Part shown: in pieces, positions 1 through 10,710 of the stretch
How positions within the stretch are numbered: the stretch's first letter is position 1
How the letters are laid out: each line of letters starts with the position of its first letter
NCBI GenBank assembly: GCA_016722525.1
Contig: JADKJB010000007.1
Location: 62,001-126,000, forward strand
Length of the DNA stretch: 64,000 nucleotides
Source of the DNA: Bacteroidota bacterium
Lineage (GTDB): Bacteria; Bacteroidota; Bacteroidia; AKYH767-A; OLB10
Reading direction: 5' to 3'
Position numbers and translations under genes: made by a program
Notes under the pieces: generated by a model
What the model saw: only the letters and a program-made list of their open reading frames with translations
The model's database searches: none
Told to the model about the DNA's origin: nothing

Positions 1-171
1 TATATCACCATTTTTAAGACTCATTACCTTATCTCCTCTTTTCCACATTGTGGTAGCCGGAGCTCCTGAAACTCGTTGAACAAAAACCACACATTCGTGG
101 TTACCTTTGTCGTTTTTGAAATCAGCATTCCCTTCGAGTGTTGATTCCTGGATTTTTAGTGTGAAGGACAT
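1..171 (-). CDS. Partial BPSL0067-family (NlpC/P60-like) amidase, candidate T6SS effector
   Basis: The first 57 codons are present and the rest lies beyond the left edge. The start is ATG at 171. What is visible: after about 23 residues a motif ECVVFVQ is followed by GAPATTMWKRG and a basic residue-valine. This is the pattern of BPSL0067-family proteins, where the cysteine is the nucleophile and a small domain cleaves peptidoglycan peptides. The family is known as T6SS amidase cargo. Its place at the end of a T6SS effector cassette, downstream of the Rhs toxin and immunity genes on the same strand, fits a second effector. The catalytic histidine would lie outside the window, so activity cannot be judged. 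Confidence 0.5.
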   Translation of the reverse strand, partial: MSFTLKIQESTLEGNADFKNDKGNHECVVFVQRVSGAPATTMWKRGDKVMSLKNGDI

Positions 172-397
172 AATTAGAACTATTAATTTAAGGATTTAAT
201 TTTACAAACCAGGTAGGATTTAAATATAATAATTTTCACTTTTTTATACGGATGTGATTAACGTGAGGATCCCGACGCAGGCGGTGGACTAAATGTTCTT
301 AGTAGCGTCATGGATTCGATGTTGCAGGTTTGGGTGTTTGGCATGGGATGAATCAGTAATTTAATGTCCAATATTAATTTTACTTATATAAAAACAA
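172..397. other. Intergenic gap, 226 bases
   Basis: No start-to-stop gene is supported. A stretch around 265-350 is richer in G+C than its surroundings and is open in one plus-strand frame without a credible start, so it may be a remnant of cassette exchange. No terminator hairpin or promoter box was found. Confidence 0.3.
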
Positions 398-838
398 CTA
401 AATTTTCCATTTTACGAGATTTTCTTTAGAAAATACGCTTATAGTCTTATCATCCTTTTTTATACCAAACCCCGTAAGAGCAATGCCCAATTTAAAAAAA
501 ATTACAAATCCGACTTTTTCAACAGGATTATCAAACTTTGATAATTTCTCAATTAAATTTTTTGTCTTAAAAATTGAAATACCACTTAACATTACGTTTA
601 AATTTTTTTCCAATGAAACCTCAACGCATTCATTTTTAAAATTGTACTTTATTGACAATTTTGAATTAAATCTTCTTTCATCATTTCCACCATCTTTGTG
701 TTTAATAATCACTTCACAGGGACCAAGCAAACTATCAATTTCAGAACTTTTCATTCCAAAATTAATTGGCCCTACACTTTCAAAGCTTACAATTTGAAAA
801 GCTATGTTAGATACTGAAGGTTTTTTTTTCATTATCAT
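398..838 (-). CDS. Candidate immunity protein for the Rhs toxin
   Basis: The protein has 146 residues, no signal peptide and no membrane segment, so it should be cytoplasmic. The ATG at 838 overlaps the toxin stop codon (ATGA). Such overlap is the usual layout of a polymorphic toxin and its immunity partner. Near residues 21-42 it has an ESVGPINFGM...IDSLLGP pattern. That resembles a widespread small fold found in many short bacterial proteins that sit next to toxins, but I cannot assign a named immunity family. The function as inhibitor of the nuclease domain encoded just upstream is inferred from position alone. Intact frame. Confidence 0.55.
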   Translation of the reverse strand: MIMKKKPSVSNIAFQIVSFESVGPINFGMKSSEIDSLLGPCEVIIKHKDGGNDERRFNSKLSIKYNFKNECVEVSLEKNLNVMLSGISIFKTKNLIEKLSKFDNPVEKVGFVIFFKLGIALTGFGIKKDDKTISVFSKENLVKWKI

Positions 839-3800
839 TTACACTTTGCTTTTAGTCGTTTATGTTGAGCGTTAGTTAACCTTCCCTCATTTTTTTCGTG
901 ATCTAACATTTCTTTTATCGCTTTGTCATACTTAGTGCCAAAATTTCCATGGATGTCATCAATATCCATTTCAATAGCTTTATCCCAACGGTTATTTTCA
1001 ATATGAGCCAATTGTTCAGACCTATAGGCTAGTCCATAATTACCTTGATGACCGTGACTAGCAGTCATTGCATGATCCTTTTTTAGTCATTCTAATGGCA
1101 GGACCCTGTGAAGTACTCAAAGGGGAAATGGAATCTGCGGGCATATGATGTATTTCATATCCAGGCCGGTTAGTTGAATTTCTTACTGCTGAATATGATC
1201 CTCCTTGAACCAATCCAACAACATCAATCATATAGCCGGTATCCTTTACATAATTATAAATTTTAAGCCGCCCATCAACCCAATCGGATCCTGACTAACA
1301 TAAGTCCCTTCATCCGCATCATAATACCTAAACCTATTATAATACAAACCGGTTTCCTCATCTTCGTATTGGCCCGGGTAGCGGAAGGGACAATCTGCTG
1401 CGTAGCCTTCGATGGTACGAATTTGTCCGTAAATGTTGAGATTTACCTCCCACACTTTATCACCTTTACCATTGTACATTTCGGCTGGTGTTCCCAGATG
1501 ATCTGATACAATACTAAATGCTTCGCCATTCAGAAGTTTGGCAACGGGAGCAAATGATTCAGGTTGAAAGACCCAGGTAATTATATTTTCAGGTGCTGAT
1601 GATTTTTCGAGTTCTCCCTTTGCACTAACTTCTAAATGTTGTTGAGATGATTCTTCAATCCATTCATGCAAGGGAAGGTTTCCATCCCAAACCCAGTTAG
1701 TGATTTTATCCTGAAAAGTTTTAGATAATCTCCGACCTAACGGATCATAAGTGAATGATACTTCCTTTTTGTCGGGCCGGATGACCTTTTGAGCATTCCA
1801 TTCGAATACCACTGGTATTGCCACTCCTTCCCATCCTTTAATAATTTACGAATAAGATTTCCTTCTGCATCATACTCAAATTTTGTATTACGACTTTCAA
1901 GTATTTGTCCTGCAGGACCAAATTTCCGGTCGCTTTTATCTTTTGTCTTGTAGTAGTTGCCGGTTTCATCAGCAATTCGATATTCGATAAAACCATCATT
2001 ATACTTGGCCCAGGTCAGATTACCAACTGCATCGTGGCCAAATTGTGTCTCACCCTGAATCTGGTCAATCATTTTCTTCAACCGGTCATCATAATCCCAC
2101 AAATACTGACGGCTTCGGTGAAGTGTTTTGCCTTTGGTAACCACATGTTCCAACGGTCGGCCCAATTTATCGCGCTGCCACCGGCTTTGCAAACCTCCGG
2201 GCAATTCGCGCAATACCTCAAGACCCATTTCATCGGATTGCAGCTTAGCTTCCCATGTGCTATCACCGTTAGTGGCCGACATTGCCGACACATCCCCCAT
2301 CACATTTCTATCGATCCTAATATTCGCGCCGGCTGATGATTTTAATCCGACTCGGGTACCCTTGTCATCAAACAGCGATTCGGTTATAAAATCGCCCTGC
2401 CTTTCTTTTTTAACTCTTCCGAGTTTATCGCGTTCAAATTTTAGAAGTATGTTATCGTTGGCTGCTTCAACCAGATTTCCGGCAAGATCATATGTAAATA
2501 TTTCAGTTAAATCATCGTGCTGAATTACTTTTGTGATTCTGCCTCCATCATCATATTCGTATTTAGTAATTTTGTTATCCGGGCGTTGCACTGAAGTGAC
2601 TTTCCCTGCTTTATCGCGTGCAAAACGTTTTTTAATTCCGTCAAATCCAATTTCTTCCGTAACATTTCCTAGAGGGTCCAATTTAAAATTATAGGGTGTC
2701 CCTTTTTCATTGCGAATACCGATTAGTTGCTCCTCTTTATCATAAATAAATTCCAGTTTGGTGTTATTTTCCTTTCGTTGCGCCATTTTTCCCATTCCCT
2801 GGTACTCAAATTCGACTTCACGCACTTTATCTTTAACATGAATTACTTCACCTTCACCATTATATTTAAAAAATATTTTATTACCATCAACTTCGGTAAT
2901 TTCTATAACCCGTCCAAGATTATCAAATCGCCTGAATTGGGTTCCGCCATATACATCGGTGTATTCGATGCATCTTCCCAACGCATCAAAAGTCCATGAG
3001 GAAGAATTCCCATCGGGCAATCTCAATTCAGCAACATTAAATTGCTGATCGTATAAAATTTCTGTGCGGGCTCCGTCATTCCTAATAACTGCAGTGAGCA
3101 ATCCATTTGTGTACTCATACTGAGTTATTAATCCAATAGGATTAATTTGTTGAACTACTTTCCCTTCCTCATTTCTTATCCAGATCCAATTTCCACCACC
3201 GGCGTCTGTTGCCGCAATTGCAATATCATTTTCATAGGTGTACGAAACAGCACTTCCATTGGGGTTAACTACTCCCAACAGATTGCCACGTTCATCATAG
3301 CTATAAGTGGTGGTAAGACCTTCCTCATCGGTTTCCTGAATGATGTCTCCGGTTTCATTTCTAACGGTCAAGGAAATTCCACCTTTGGGATCTACAGTTT
3401 TATAAACAACTCCATCGTCGTGATGATACTCTGTCCTGTTTCCCGATAGATCTTCAACTACCGTTAACCCTTCATAATAGGTGAGTTTTCTATAATAAAT
3501 ATCATTATCGCCCCAGGTTTTATGCATCTTGCTTCTGTATCGTAGCCGTCGTATTCAAAATAAAAACTTAATCCGTTACGATCTGTTTCCCGAACAATTA
3601 AATGACCAACATAATAAAACTTTTGAGGTTGATTAAGTGCATCAATGGCTTCAATTAGATTACTGTTTTCATCGAAACGGTATTGAATGAAAATCACTTT
3701 ATCCTTTGCCACTTCAGCCTTGTGCGACACTGAGGAAATTCTACCTTTAAAATCAGTAGTCACTTCTAATAACCGCTCTGCACTATCGGTGATTAATTTT

Positions 3801-5155
3801 AAAAAGCCAAAATTAGTATATTCAAATTTTATAGCATGCCCACTCGTATTTTCGATACTAACGAGTCGGTAAACATCACTTTCACCGCCTGCATAGCCAA
3901 ATCGATAGGTGAGTTTTTCTTTATTGGTAAACCCATACCCATTTTCATCCCTGAACCAATCAAATTTTTCATTTTGCTCAAAATAAGGGTCATCACCAAT
4001 ATTTAATTCGGGAAGTGCTACCATTCTTCCATCGGCCAATTTCAATCCAATTCCATTTTCCTTTTCGTAAAATTGGATAAATAAGTCGTAGCAGTGATGC
4101 CACCCATAGCCAAGTGGACCATCATATTTTGAGCGAGAATAATATTCTCTTTCCCAAATAAATGGAATAGGTCCGGGCAGTTCGAAATCTGTTCTGGAGG
4201 TATGAAAATAACCACTTCCTACATCAACCGGGTGGCCTGTAAAAAAACAAATTGCTTTACTTTTCCAGGAACCTGCCTTAGCATTAAAAATCGAATGGAG
4301 TTTATCGGATACTTTTTTCATGAAGGCACTTTTTTTCATGAGTTTTTTCAGAAACTTCATTCCACCTTTTAAAATACTTCCAATCGTAAGTACCGGAACA
4401 GGTGGTCCTCCAATTAAAACCAATGGCCCTTTTGGAAGAGGTGTAATAATTGTTGTCGGCAATGACATACCTCCATCGTCCTTATCGGGTTTGCCGATGC
4501 ACTGACATGAAGTACAAGGTAAAACGGCAAATGTAAATGGATTGCTTTCTACACTTACTGTCAGACTTCCCATGAAAGCATGGCCACCGTTTTTAATATT
4601 TGAAGGCACAGTAAATCCTGCGCCCATTGGAATATGAGGAGGAATTTGTTTGTATTTTGTTGTCACGTTGGTACGTGCCATCGAATTAATCAGAACTGAA
4701 GCACCAACTCCTGTTGGTATATTCATAAAAGTAGGAGGATCAGGCGGAGGGGGCGCATCTGGAGCCGGCGGTGGCGGTGGGGGTTCAGGTGGAGGAGGGG
4801 GGGGAGGGCTTTGCCCTGCAGCCATAGCAAAAACATTTTGATTCAATACTGAAGTTACCGGCTCTACAGCCTTCGATGCCGCTGCGATGGCATTCATAAC
4901 TGGTGCAGCAAGTGCATATGGCACCGGTATTGAAATAGGAGGCAGCATTAATGTAGGATCAAAAATGATTCCTATTGCCGGATGTGGTAATGGTGTTGGT
5001 ATTGGTCCTCCCGGGCTGGGGATGTTCACGATATGCACATCAACACCCATAACCATATCAAACATGGTGGATGCGGGTAGTACAGCTGTTCCCACAGCAG
5101 GAGCAACCGGCGGGATTATCAGTTTTTTGCTGGCTATGTTATAATTCCCAGCCAT
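835..5155 (-). CDS. PAAR-Rhs effector with HNH-like C-terminal toxin (frame-interrupted)
   Basis: Reconstructed length is about 1,440 residues. The ATG at 5155 (MAGNYNIASKK) is preferred over an upstream TTG. The N-terminal ~270 residues are glycine/proline-rich PAAR-like sequence with a polyproline linker at about residues 115-145. The Rhs core opens with CFFTGHPVDVGSGYFHTSRT and carries many YD repeats. It closes with RYYDADEGTYVSQDPIGL, the usual cleavage and variable-toxin junction. The toxin (about 140 residues) contains EIHHMPADS, GPAIRMTKKDHAMTAS and an FGTKYDKAIKEML tail, the pattern of HNH/EndoVII-like polymorphic nucleases. PAAR should tip the VgrG spike. Four one-base breaks lie near 3527, 1798, 1255 and 1083, all in A/T runs, with the frame resuming at once. 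Confidence 0.85.
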
Positions 5156-6435
5156 CGCCAACAAGTGCTACCATTTTGTTATTAATTTCAACTTTCGCCT
5201 CGTATGGATCTTTATCACGAGGCACTAACTCCATTAATTCCTTTCCAACATAGGGTAATGTTGTATGTGGTCTTACATCAGGGGCGAGACCTTCGGCTGC
5301 ATTGACAGCTTTCCAGTTACATTCCCAGGCACTGGATTTATCGCCCATATTTCTGAAGCAAAAGCCGGCGAGTCGCCATGCTTCTAACGCATTTAAAATA
5401 TTTTCAGGACCAGTTGACATGTTTGCCATATTCAAATAACAATCACAGGCTTCCTGATAATTTTTCGCTGCAATTAAGGTGGCTCCTTTTGCAGCATAAC
5501 CTTGAATAATTAGTGGTGCACCCAGATAATGACCCTCCGATACAAGTTGATTCGCTTTATCTATTGCTGAATTATAATAATAAATTGCGTCTTCATTTTG
5601 TTTGAGATTGAGCATGAAAGTACCGGCAGCCATGTGAGCTGTTACAGCCATATCATTCCACCCGGCTTTTTTAGCAACTTCAACTGCTTTATCATGCCAT
5701 TTATGTATCAAGGCACTATTTTTTTTTACCAACGGCCTCACTCATGCTAAAAATACATTTCCTGAATTGCACATCAGGATTTGCCGGATTACCGGCTGTA
5801 GCCATTTGTTTAATTGCCTGATCCATTTTTAAGTCGGGAACAATGATTGCTGAAATTTCGGGGAATGAAACACACAATGAAGACAACGTGGAGCTAGAAT
5901 CTTGTTCAGCCATCATAACTGTTACGCGCGAAGGCATAACTTCTGTCAGCATTTCCCGAAGCCATTTCAACAGCGCCTTAGGATCCTCGCATTGTGAAGG
6001 TTCTAAATATGCAATTATTTTCCCTCCGAAATCAGGAACTGCTTCAGCAATACTTGAAACAACTTTTAAAAAAGTGGCTGGAGCAGATTTATTCGAAACG
6101 TTTGAAATAACTTTATCTATATCCCAATTTTTCAAAACCCAATCACTATCTCCGGCAAAACCTTTAGTCTGTTCCTGCATTACTCTTAGCTCTCCAATTA
6201 AGTCATTGCTGTATTCAGCATAATCATTAAATGAAGTTTTAAAATCAATGATGATATCCTCCATTTTTGCATGGTCAGAATTTTCGACCAAACAAAACGA
6301 ATCTATCATTTCCAGTTCATCATATTTTAATGACCAAACTATAAACTGCTTACCTCTCCCCATTTCCTTCATCAAAAGACTGCGCATCTTTTCGATTTTA
6401 CCCATCATTAAATTTTGTTGGGGTGTAAGGCTCAT
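5139..6435 (-). CDS. Candidate effector adaptor: unknown N-terminal domain plus TPR-like C-terminus
   Basis: Reconstructed protein of about 430 residues, lying between vgrG and the PAAR-Rhs gene and overlapping the latter's start. The first ~235 residues have no motif I can name. They alternate hydrophobic strands and helices (KQFIVWSLKYDELEMIDSF; PSRVTVMMAEQDSS). The last ~200 residues are helical hairpins with TPR-like spacing (AVTAHMAAGTFMLNLKQNEDAIYYYNSAID). No signal peptide, so cytoplasmic. Known T6SS loci place loading chaperones (DUF4123, DUF1795, DUF2169) exactly here. This protein matches none of these by eye, so the chaperone role is inference. The frame breaks at a run of nine T at 5719-5727, where eight would restore a single protein. 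Confidence 0.6.
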
Positions 6436-6448
6436 GGAAACAAAAGGA

Positions 6449-8209
6449 TTAATTAATTTTTACAATTCCGCCTGTAATAGTATTCATGGCGCTACCCATC
6501 AATTCTAACTGAGCAGCACTAAAAACAGAAACTTTGGTATTTGATTGAATTTCAACTGACATTTTACCAGCGACTGCAACTTTCATATCACTACCCAAGT
6601 TAGCATTTTGTTTACCGGAAATACTAGCATCTTTTCCGGCATCCAAAACAATATCTTCTGAAGCTGTCAGCATAATATTTTTTGCATCAAGAACAATTCC
6701 TTCGTCGGCTTTTAAAACAATATCTTTCGATTTCAGAGTGATTGAGGCGCTTGAAGAAATTGTTATATTTCCGCTTCCATCAATTTGAACCTGATTGCCG
6801 GCCTTATCTACAATCAAAATACTTCCAGCGCTATCATCCAACGAAACTTTGTTTCCACTGCGAGTTGCAAATGATTTTACATTGTTATCAGAATCTCCTG
6901 ATCCGGATTTAGCACCACCATGGAAGATTGAATTCACCACAAAAGGTTTCTCCACATCACCTCCGTCGAATGCCACAATAACCTCTTCTCCTTTTTCTGG
7001 GATAAAATGAAATCCTTTCCCACTTCCGGCATGAGGAGTTCCTACCCGAATCCAGGGAGTCATATCTGCACTTTTTTGCCAATGAAACTGCACTTTCACA
7101 CGATTAACACCATCTGTATCGTGATTCTCCTTAACCAAAGCTGTTTGAGTTCCTGCTTCCCGGAAAAGGTGAGGGTCGGTATATGGAGGCACCTTAACAG
7201 TGGCAGGAATGGCCACGAAAGAATTTTCATAGTGCCCGGCTACATTTGAAATATGAGTTACATTTGTTGCTATGTAATCGTAGTTTCCATTAGAAGTTTC
7301 TACTATAAACTTATACCCGGGACGCAGGGCATGGTGTTTACTACTACCTTTTGCAAATAGCATTTGTGACGCAATTCGTTTTGTCTCCAATTCAATGGCG
7401 GCATCTACCATTTTTTTATTTGATAGATTAAAATTATGCATGGGACGATCATCAGCCCTGGTATAAACCTCTTTTGATTTATCTGCAACGGCTGTTGAAA
7501 AATCATTCTTCACATCAGAAGAAAAACTGCTTAATTCCTTGTTTACAGGTTCTCCTTTATGATAATCATAACTTTTGAAACTGAATTTTGAGGCTTTAAT
7601 ATTTGCCTGTATTATATAATTGGTTAGATTGCTTCCGCTTTTTAGGACTGCATTAGAATCACCGGGTTTACCAAAAACCAAAGTGGTCCCATCATAATAA
7701 AACCATTCACCGTATCGAATAGCCAAACGGGACAGGAATTGAAAATCTGTTTCATTATATTGAACAACATAATGTTTTTCCTCGCTATCTGTTGGACTCA
7801 CCTCAGTTTTCATCACATTACCGGGTACACTTTCTAGAGTGGATTTAATGATTTTCTGAAGATTTTTTTTGTAATAGGTTGCTGATTTGGGTACATCATC
7901 AATCACAATGCTCAGACTTTGTCCTTTGATAGTAAAAGATTGAGATGTACTGGTTTGTTCCTGAACTGTTATTTGTGTTATGATACCATTGAATACATGA
8001 TCTTCAAACTGAATGGAAATTGTAGAGCCAATATTATTCTTTACAACATCAAGTTGAGATCCTGAATCATGACTGATGTTCCCAATGTTCCAGATAAAAC
8101 TGAAATAGTGGTGACCACAAACAGTTTGATTCAAAATCAGGTTGCGATAAACTACCGGCTTATCATGATTCTGAATACTTACAGTTACATTAGGAATTTT
8201 CTGGGCCAT
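6449..8209 (-). CDS. vgrG: T6SS spike protein VgrG (TssI)
   Basis: Protein of 586 residues with an intact frame and ATG start. It forms the trimeric spike on the Hcp tube and carries the PAAR-Rhs effector. The N-terminal ~330 residues follow the gp27-like hub (DVVKNNIGSTISIQFEDHVFNG; FLSRLAIRYGEWFYYDG). A gp5-like OB fold follows (RVKVQFHWQKS; WIRVGTPHAG; KGEEVIVAFDGGD; FVVNSIFHG). The C-terminal ~150 residues are a beta-helix of short repeats (ITLKSKDIVLKADEGIVLDA). No extra enzymatic domain is fused. A hairpin terminator separates it from the hcp gene upstream, which should keep spike levels below tube levels. Confidence 0.95.
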   Translation of the reverse strand: MAQKIPNVTVSIQNHDKPVVYRNLILNQTVCGHHYFSFIWNIGNISHDSGSQLDVVKNNIGSTISIQFEDHVFNGIITQITVQEQTSTSQSFTIKGQSLSIVIDDVPKSATYYKKNLQKIIKSTLESVPGNVMKTEVSPTDSEEKHYVVQYNETDFQFLSRLAIRYGEWFYYDGTTLVFGKPGDSNAVLKSGSNLTNYIIQANIKASKFSFKSYDYHKGEPVNKELSSFSSDVKNDFSTAVADKSKEVYTRADDRPMHNFNLSNKKMVDAAIELETKRIASQMLFAKGSSKHHALRPGYKFIVETSNGNYDYIATNVTHISNVAGHYENSFVAIPATVKVPPYTDPHLFREAGTQTALVKENHDTDGVNRVKVQFHWQKSADMTPWIRVGTPHAGSGKGFHFIPEKGEEVIVAFDGGDVEKPFVVNSIFHGGAKSGSGDSDNNVKSFATRSGNKVSLDDSAGSILIVDKAGNQVQIDGSGNITISSSASITLKSKDIVLKADEGIVLDAKNIMLTASEDIVLDAGKDASISGKQNANLGSDMKVAVAGKMSVEIQSNTKVSVFSAAQLELMGSAMNTITGGIVKIN

Positions 8210-8283
8210 GATTCTACATTTTTACTTCACGACAAATACCGTCCTTTGGTTAAGGAAAAAAAATATTGCACAAGAATGAAAAC

Positions 8284-8321
8284 AATCAGTCCGGGAAGAT
8301 TCATCTTCGACCGGACTGATT
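8284..8321 (-). terminator. Hairpin between hcp and vgrG
   Basis: An 11-bp perfect stem (AATCAGTCCGG pairing with CCGGACTGATT) encloses a second small hairpin (GAAGAT/ATCTTC). On the minus strand it is followed by a moderately T-rich stretch. It lies directly after the hcp stop and before vgrG, as expected for a partial terminator that lets hcp mRNA exceed vgrG mRNA. Confidence 0.6.
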
Positions 8322-8338
8322 TATTTATTTAGTTACAA

Positions 8339-8728
8339 TTAAACAGGCCAATCGTTTTTATGTTCAGCATTTCCCATTTTCACTTCTTTTGCAGAAATTA
8401 CAAAATGTTCAGTCATTGGGTTATCACCAAGATTGGTAAAAGTCTCCGTATATGAAACCAAATATCCTTCTTTGAAAGATAATTCTTTCGATTTTTGGTT
8501 GCTATCGCGTTTATAAAAAGTGACTTTTCCGTCCTGATGTTTGAAAGGATCAGCCATCCACTCCGTGAGTGCTGTTTTGTCGGTAGATTCTACCTCCATC
8601 TGAATTGTTCCACCTTTTACACCGGAAGATGGACGACCTGTTGCATCGATATCCTGTTGCAACGAATAACTGCAGTGAAGTACTCTGTACTTGTTTCCTG
8701 CAACTTCAAATTCTGCTTTAAATGACAT
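8339..8728 (-). CDS. hcp: T6SS tube protein Hcp/TssD, copy 1
   Basis: A 129-residue protein of normal Hcp/TssD length for Bacteroidota, with ATG start and intact frame. Its beta-rich pattern (MSFKAEFEVAGNKYRVLHCSY at the N-terminus, then QMEVESTDKTALTEWMAD, KVTFYKRDS, FVISAKEVKMG near the end) is typical of the TssD family. Hcp hexamers stack as the inner tube inside the TssBC sheath and are expelled on contraction. It is the last gene before a terminator-like hairpin. Clearly different from the second hcp upstream. Confidence 0.92.
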   Translation of the reverse strand: MSFKAEFEVAGNKYRVLHCSYSLQQDIDATGRPSSGVKGGTIQMEVESTDKTALTEWMADPFKHQDGKVTFYKRDSNQKSKELSFKEGYLVSYTETFTNLGDNPMTEHFVISAKEVKMGNAEHKNDWPV

Positions 8729-8805
8729 GTTTTTTAATTTTTTAGGGTTAATTAATAATTGAAACTATTGGTTTGATAATTTATTAATTCTAAAATAACT
8801 TCAGT

Positions 8806-9243
8806 TTAATACTCTTGTGAAACACCCCAATCGTTGCTATCTTCTGCCATTTGTCCACTTGAAATTAAGGTGATTTTTTCAGCTGAAATACTTACTCGAT
8901 TCATCATCGGCATTTCTCCGGTATGTGCAAAAATTGTTTCCAGGTCGATAATTCTTGCATTTTCAAATTCTACTTCAAACATTTTTGAGAGCGAGTCTCT
9001 GTTATAAAATGTCAATTTACCTTCTATAGCGCTATTCGTGAATAAAACATTTGCAAGTTGTACAGAAGCAGGTGTTGTTTCTATTACAAAATGAATTTTC
9101 CCAACAATTCGCCTTCCTGTTATTCGACCATAATTATCAGAAGGTGTATAAAACCGATAATTGCAATCCAATACACTAAATTTCTCGTCTTTCAATGCTC
9201 CGGTTTCAGGAGCAGAGATTTCAATTTCTCCGCGAAATGCCAT
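8806..9243 (-). CDS. hcp: T6SS Hcp/TssD, divergent copy 2
   Basis: A 145-residue protein sharing the Hcp layout with copy 1 (FSVLDCNYRFY; GKLTFYNRDS; RVSISAEKITL) but much diverged. It has a longer N-terminal region (EISAPETGALKDEK) and a C-terminal tail ending in DSNDWGVSQEY. The matching NDWP/NDWG ends of the two copies support common descent. One copy may build the main tube while the other acts at the tip or carries cargo; the sequence does not tell which. ATG start, intact frame, lies between tssC and hcp copy 1. Confidence 0.88.
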   Translation of the reverse strand: MAFRGEIEISAPETGALKDEKFSVLDCNYRFYTPSDNYGRITGRRIVGKIHFVIETTPASVQLANVLFTNSAIEGKLTFYNRDSLSKMFEVEFENARIIDLETIFAHTGEMPMMNRVSISAEKITLISSGQMAEDSNDWGVSQEY

Positions 9244-9303
9244 TTATGAAATGAATTAATCAATAAGAGCTGAAAGAATCGTAAGTAATCTTCTAAGTTA
9301 AAA

Positions 9304-10674
9304 TCATGCCTTTGCATATTCGCTAGCCCATTCTGTTCCGTCATCTCCCTTTTGTCCATCAAGTTTTATCATAAAACTTTTAGCAGGGAAATAAGGTGTC
9401 ATATGAATGTCCAGGAAAATCCTATTTTTCTGATTCGGATCCTGTTCGAATCGTTGAATTTTAAAATTTTCTATCAACTTTCCGGGACCAGTTACACTAT
9501 CAAGGAATTTTATAATTTGTCCTCTTAAGTCCTGTTGCATTTTTGAATTGAAATTTTCGAAAGCTCTTCTATTAAGAAAGTCCATAAGTACTTTAGTAAT
9601 ATAATCAAATACCCTCACCACTGAGTAAGTTTGAAGCCCAAGGTTATCTCCATTGAATAACGTTTTAGCTGAGAATGCCATTACTTTTCCGTATTCATTA
9701 ACCATGGGAATCAATCCCATTTTTTCCAAATTTGCTATTTCACTTTTTTTCAAGTCAAATTTTACTCCATCCACTTCACTCATGCCACCGTGCTTTTTAC
9801 CAGCGGCAACCTGTGCCATCAATGTCTTATATACTGTTCCGCCTAATGCTCCACTAGGAGGGACGTAGAGATCTTCTTCTTCACCTACTTCAGATGCTTT
9901 ACCTCTTCCAACCAACCAATTACAAGTCATCATGACTGCTGAACGGTAAATATCTCCACCTGCCAGATTAGCATCTTCAAATAATTCCATCACATCATCC
10001 GGAGAATCAAGGTGAGCAAAATCTGTTACCAGCATCACTTTATTTTCATAGGCCATTTTTGCCCACTTCTCTACAACGGAATTACTTCCAAGATATCCCG
10101 GCAATACCATTAACGAATAGTTATCACGTAAATCCAAACGATCATAGTTGTCAACAAGTTCTTCCCTTACTTTATTAAAGAAAATTGGATTGTCGAGATC
10201 TTTTAGCTGGTCAAGTTCAGCATTCATGAAGGATACATTTTTAAGTTTATCAGATTCCGTATTCTTAAAGAATAAGTTTACTGATCTGTAAGATCTTTCG
10301 AGATCAGAGGTTGCTTCAAGTGCCATTTTAAGGTTCGATTTAAGGCATTTATCAGCACTCTCTGTTTTTTCCTGAGCCTTTTCAATCATATCGCTAAGGG
10401 ACTCAACTTCTGACAAAAGATCAATCCATAATTTCATTGATTTTTTAATAGCGTTCCGTTCAGATTTTTTACCGGACTCGGTCAGAAATATTTTCTTACG
10501 AGCTTTTTTTTCGGGATTTAGATTTTGAGCGCCATCGATAACAGCTTCCAATAAATCGAAACCGCCGTATTTGGCTAAAGTGCTACAACTTTGGTCAAGT
10601 GCCTGTGAGGGGTTCTCAATTTTTTTTGCTTCATTGAAACCCTGTTGCTGTCCCTGTAATTCCTGTTCTGCCAT
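9304..10674 (-). CDS. tssC: T6SS contractile sheath large subunit TssC
   Basis: A 456-residue protein of normal TssC/VipB size with intact frame. After a charged N-terminal helical region it has the conserved sheath core (NYSLMVLPGYLGSNSVVEKWAKMA; VMLVTDFAHL; AVMMTCNWLVGRGKASE). It ends with a helical-beta tail that inserts in the sheath. TssC pairs with TssB, encoded 37 bases upstream, to form the cytoplasmic contractile sheath around Hcp. After firing, the sheath is taken apart by TssH. Confidence 0.94.
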   Translation of the reverse strand: MAEQELQGQQQGFNEAKKIENPSQALDQSCSTLAKYGGFDLLEAVIDGAQNLNPEKKARKKIFLTESGKKSERNAIKKSMKLWIDLLSEVESLSDMIEKAQEKTESADKCLKSNLKMALEATSDLERSYRSVNLFFKNTESDKLKNVSFMNAELDQLKDLDNPIFFNKVREELVDNYDRLDLRDNYSLMVLPGYLGSNSVVEKWAKMAYENKVMLVTDFAHLDSPDDVMELFEDANLAGGDIYRSAVMMTCNWLVGRGKASEVGEEEDLYVPPSGALGGTVYKTLMAQVAAGKKHGGMSEVDGVKFDLKKSEIANLEKMGLIPMVNEYGKVMAFSAKTLFNGDNLGLQTYSVVRVFDYITKVLMDFLNRRAFENFNSKMQQDLRGQIIKFLDSVTGPGKLIENFKIQRFEQDPNQKNRIFLDIHMTPYFPAKSFMIKLDGQKGDDGTEWASEYAKA

Positions 10675-10710
10675 AACAATAGTATGTTGAGTATTTGGGG
10701 TTAATGGAAT

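Noticed and set aside
250..350. Short G+C-rich open stretch with DPDAGGGLNVLSS-like translation
   Set aside because: No start codon, stop just upstream, under 30 codons; too short to call a remnant.
4650..4841. Glycine-rich plus-strand frame
   Set aside because: It is the antisense of the polyproline linker of the PAAR-Rhs gene.
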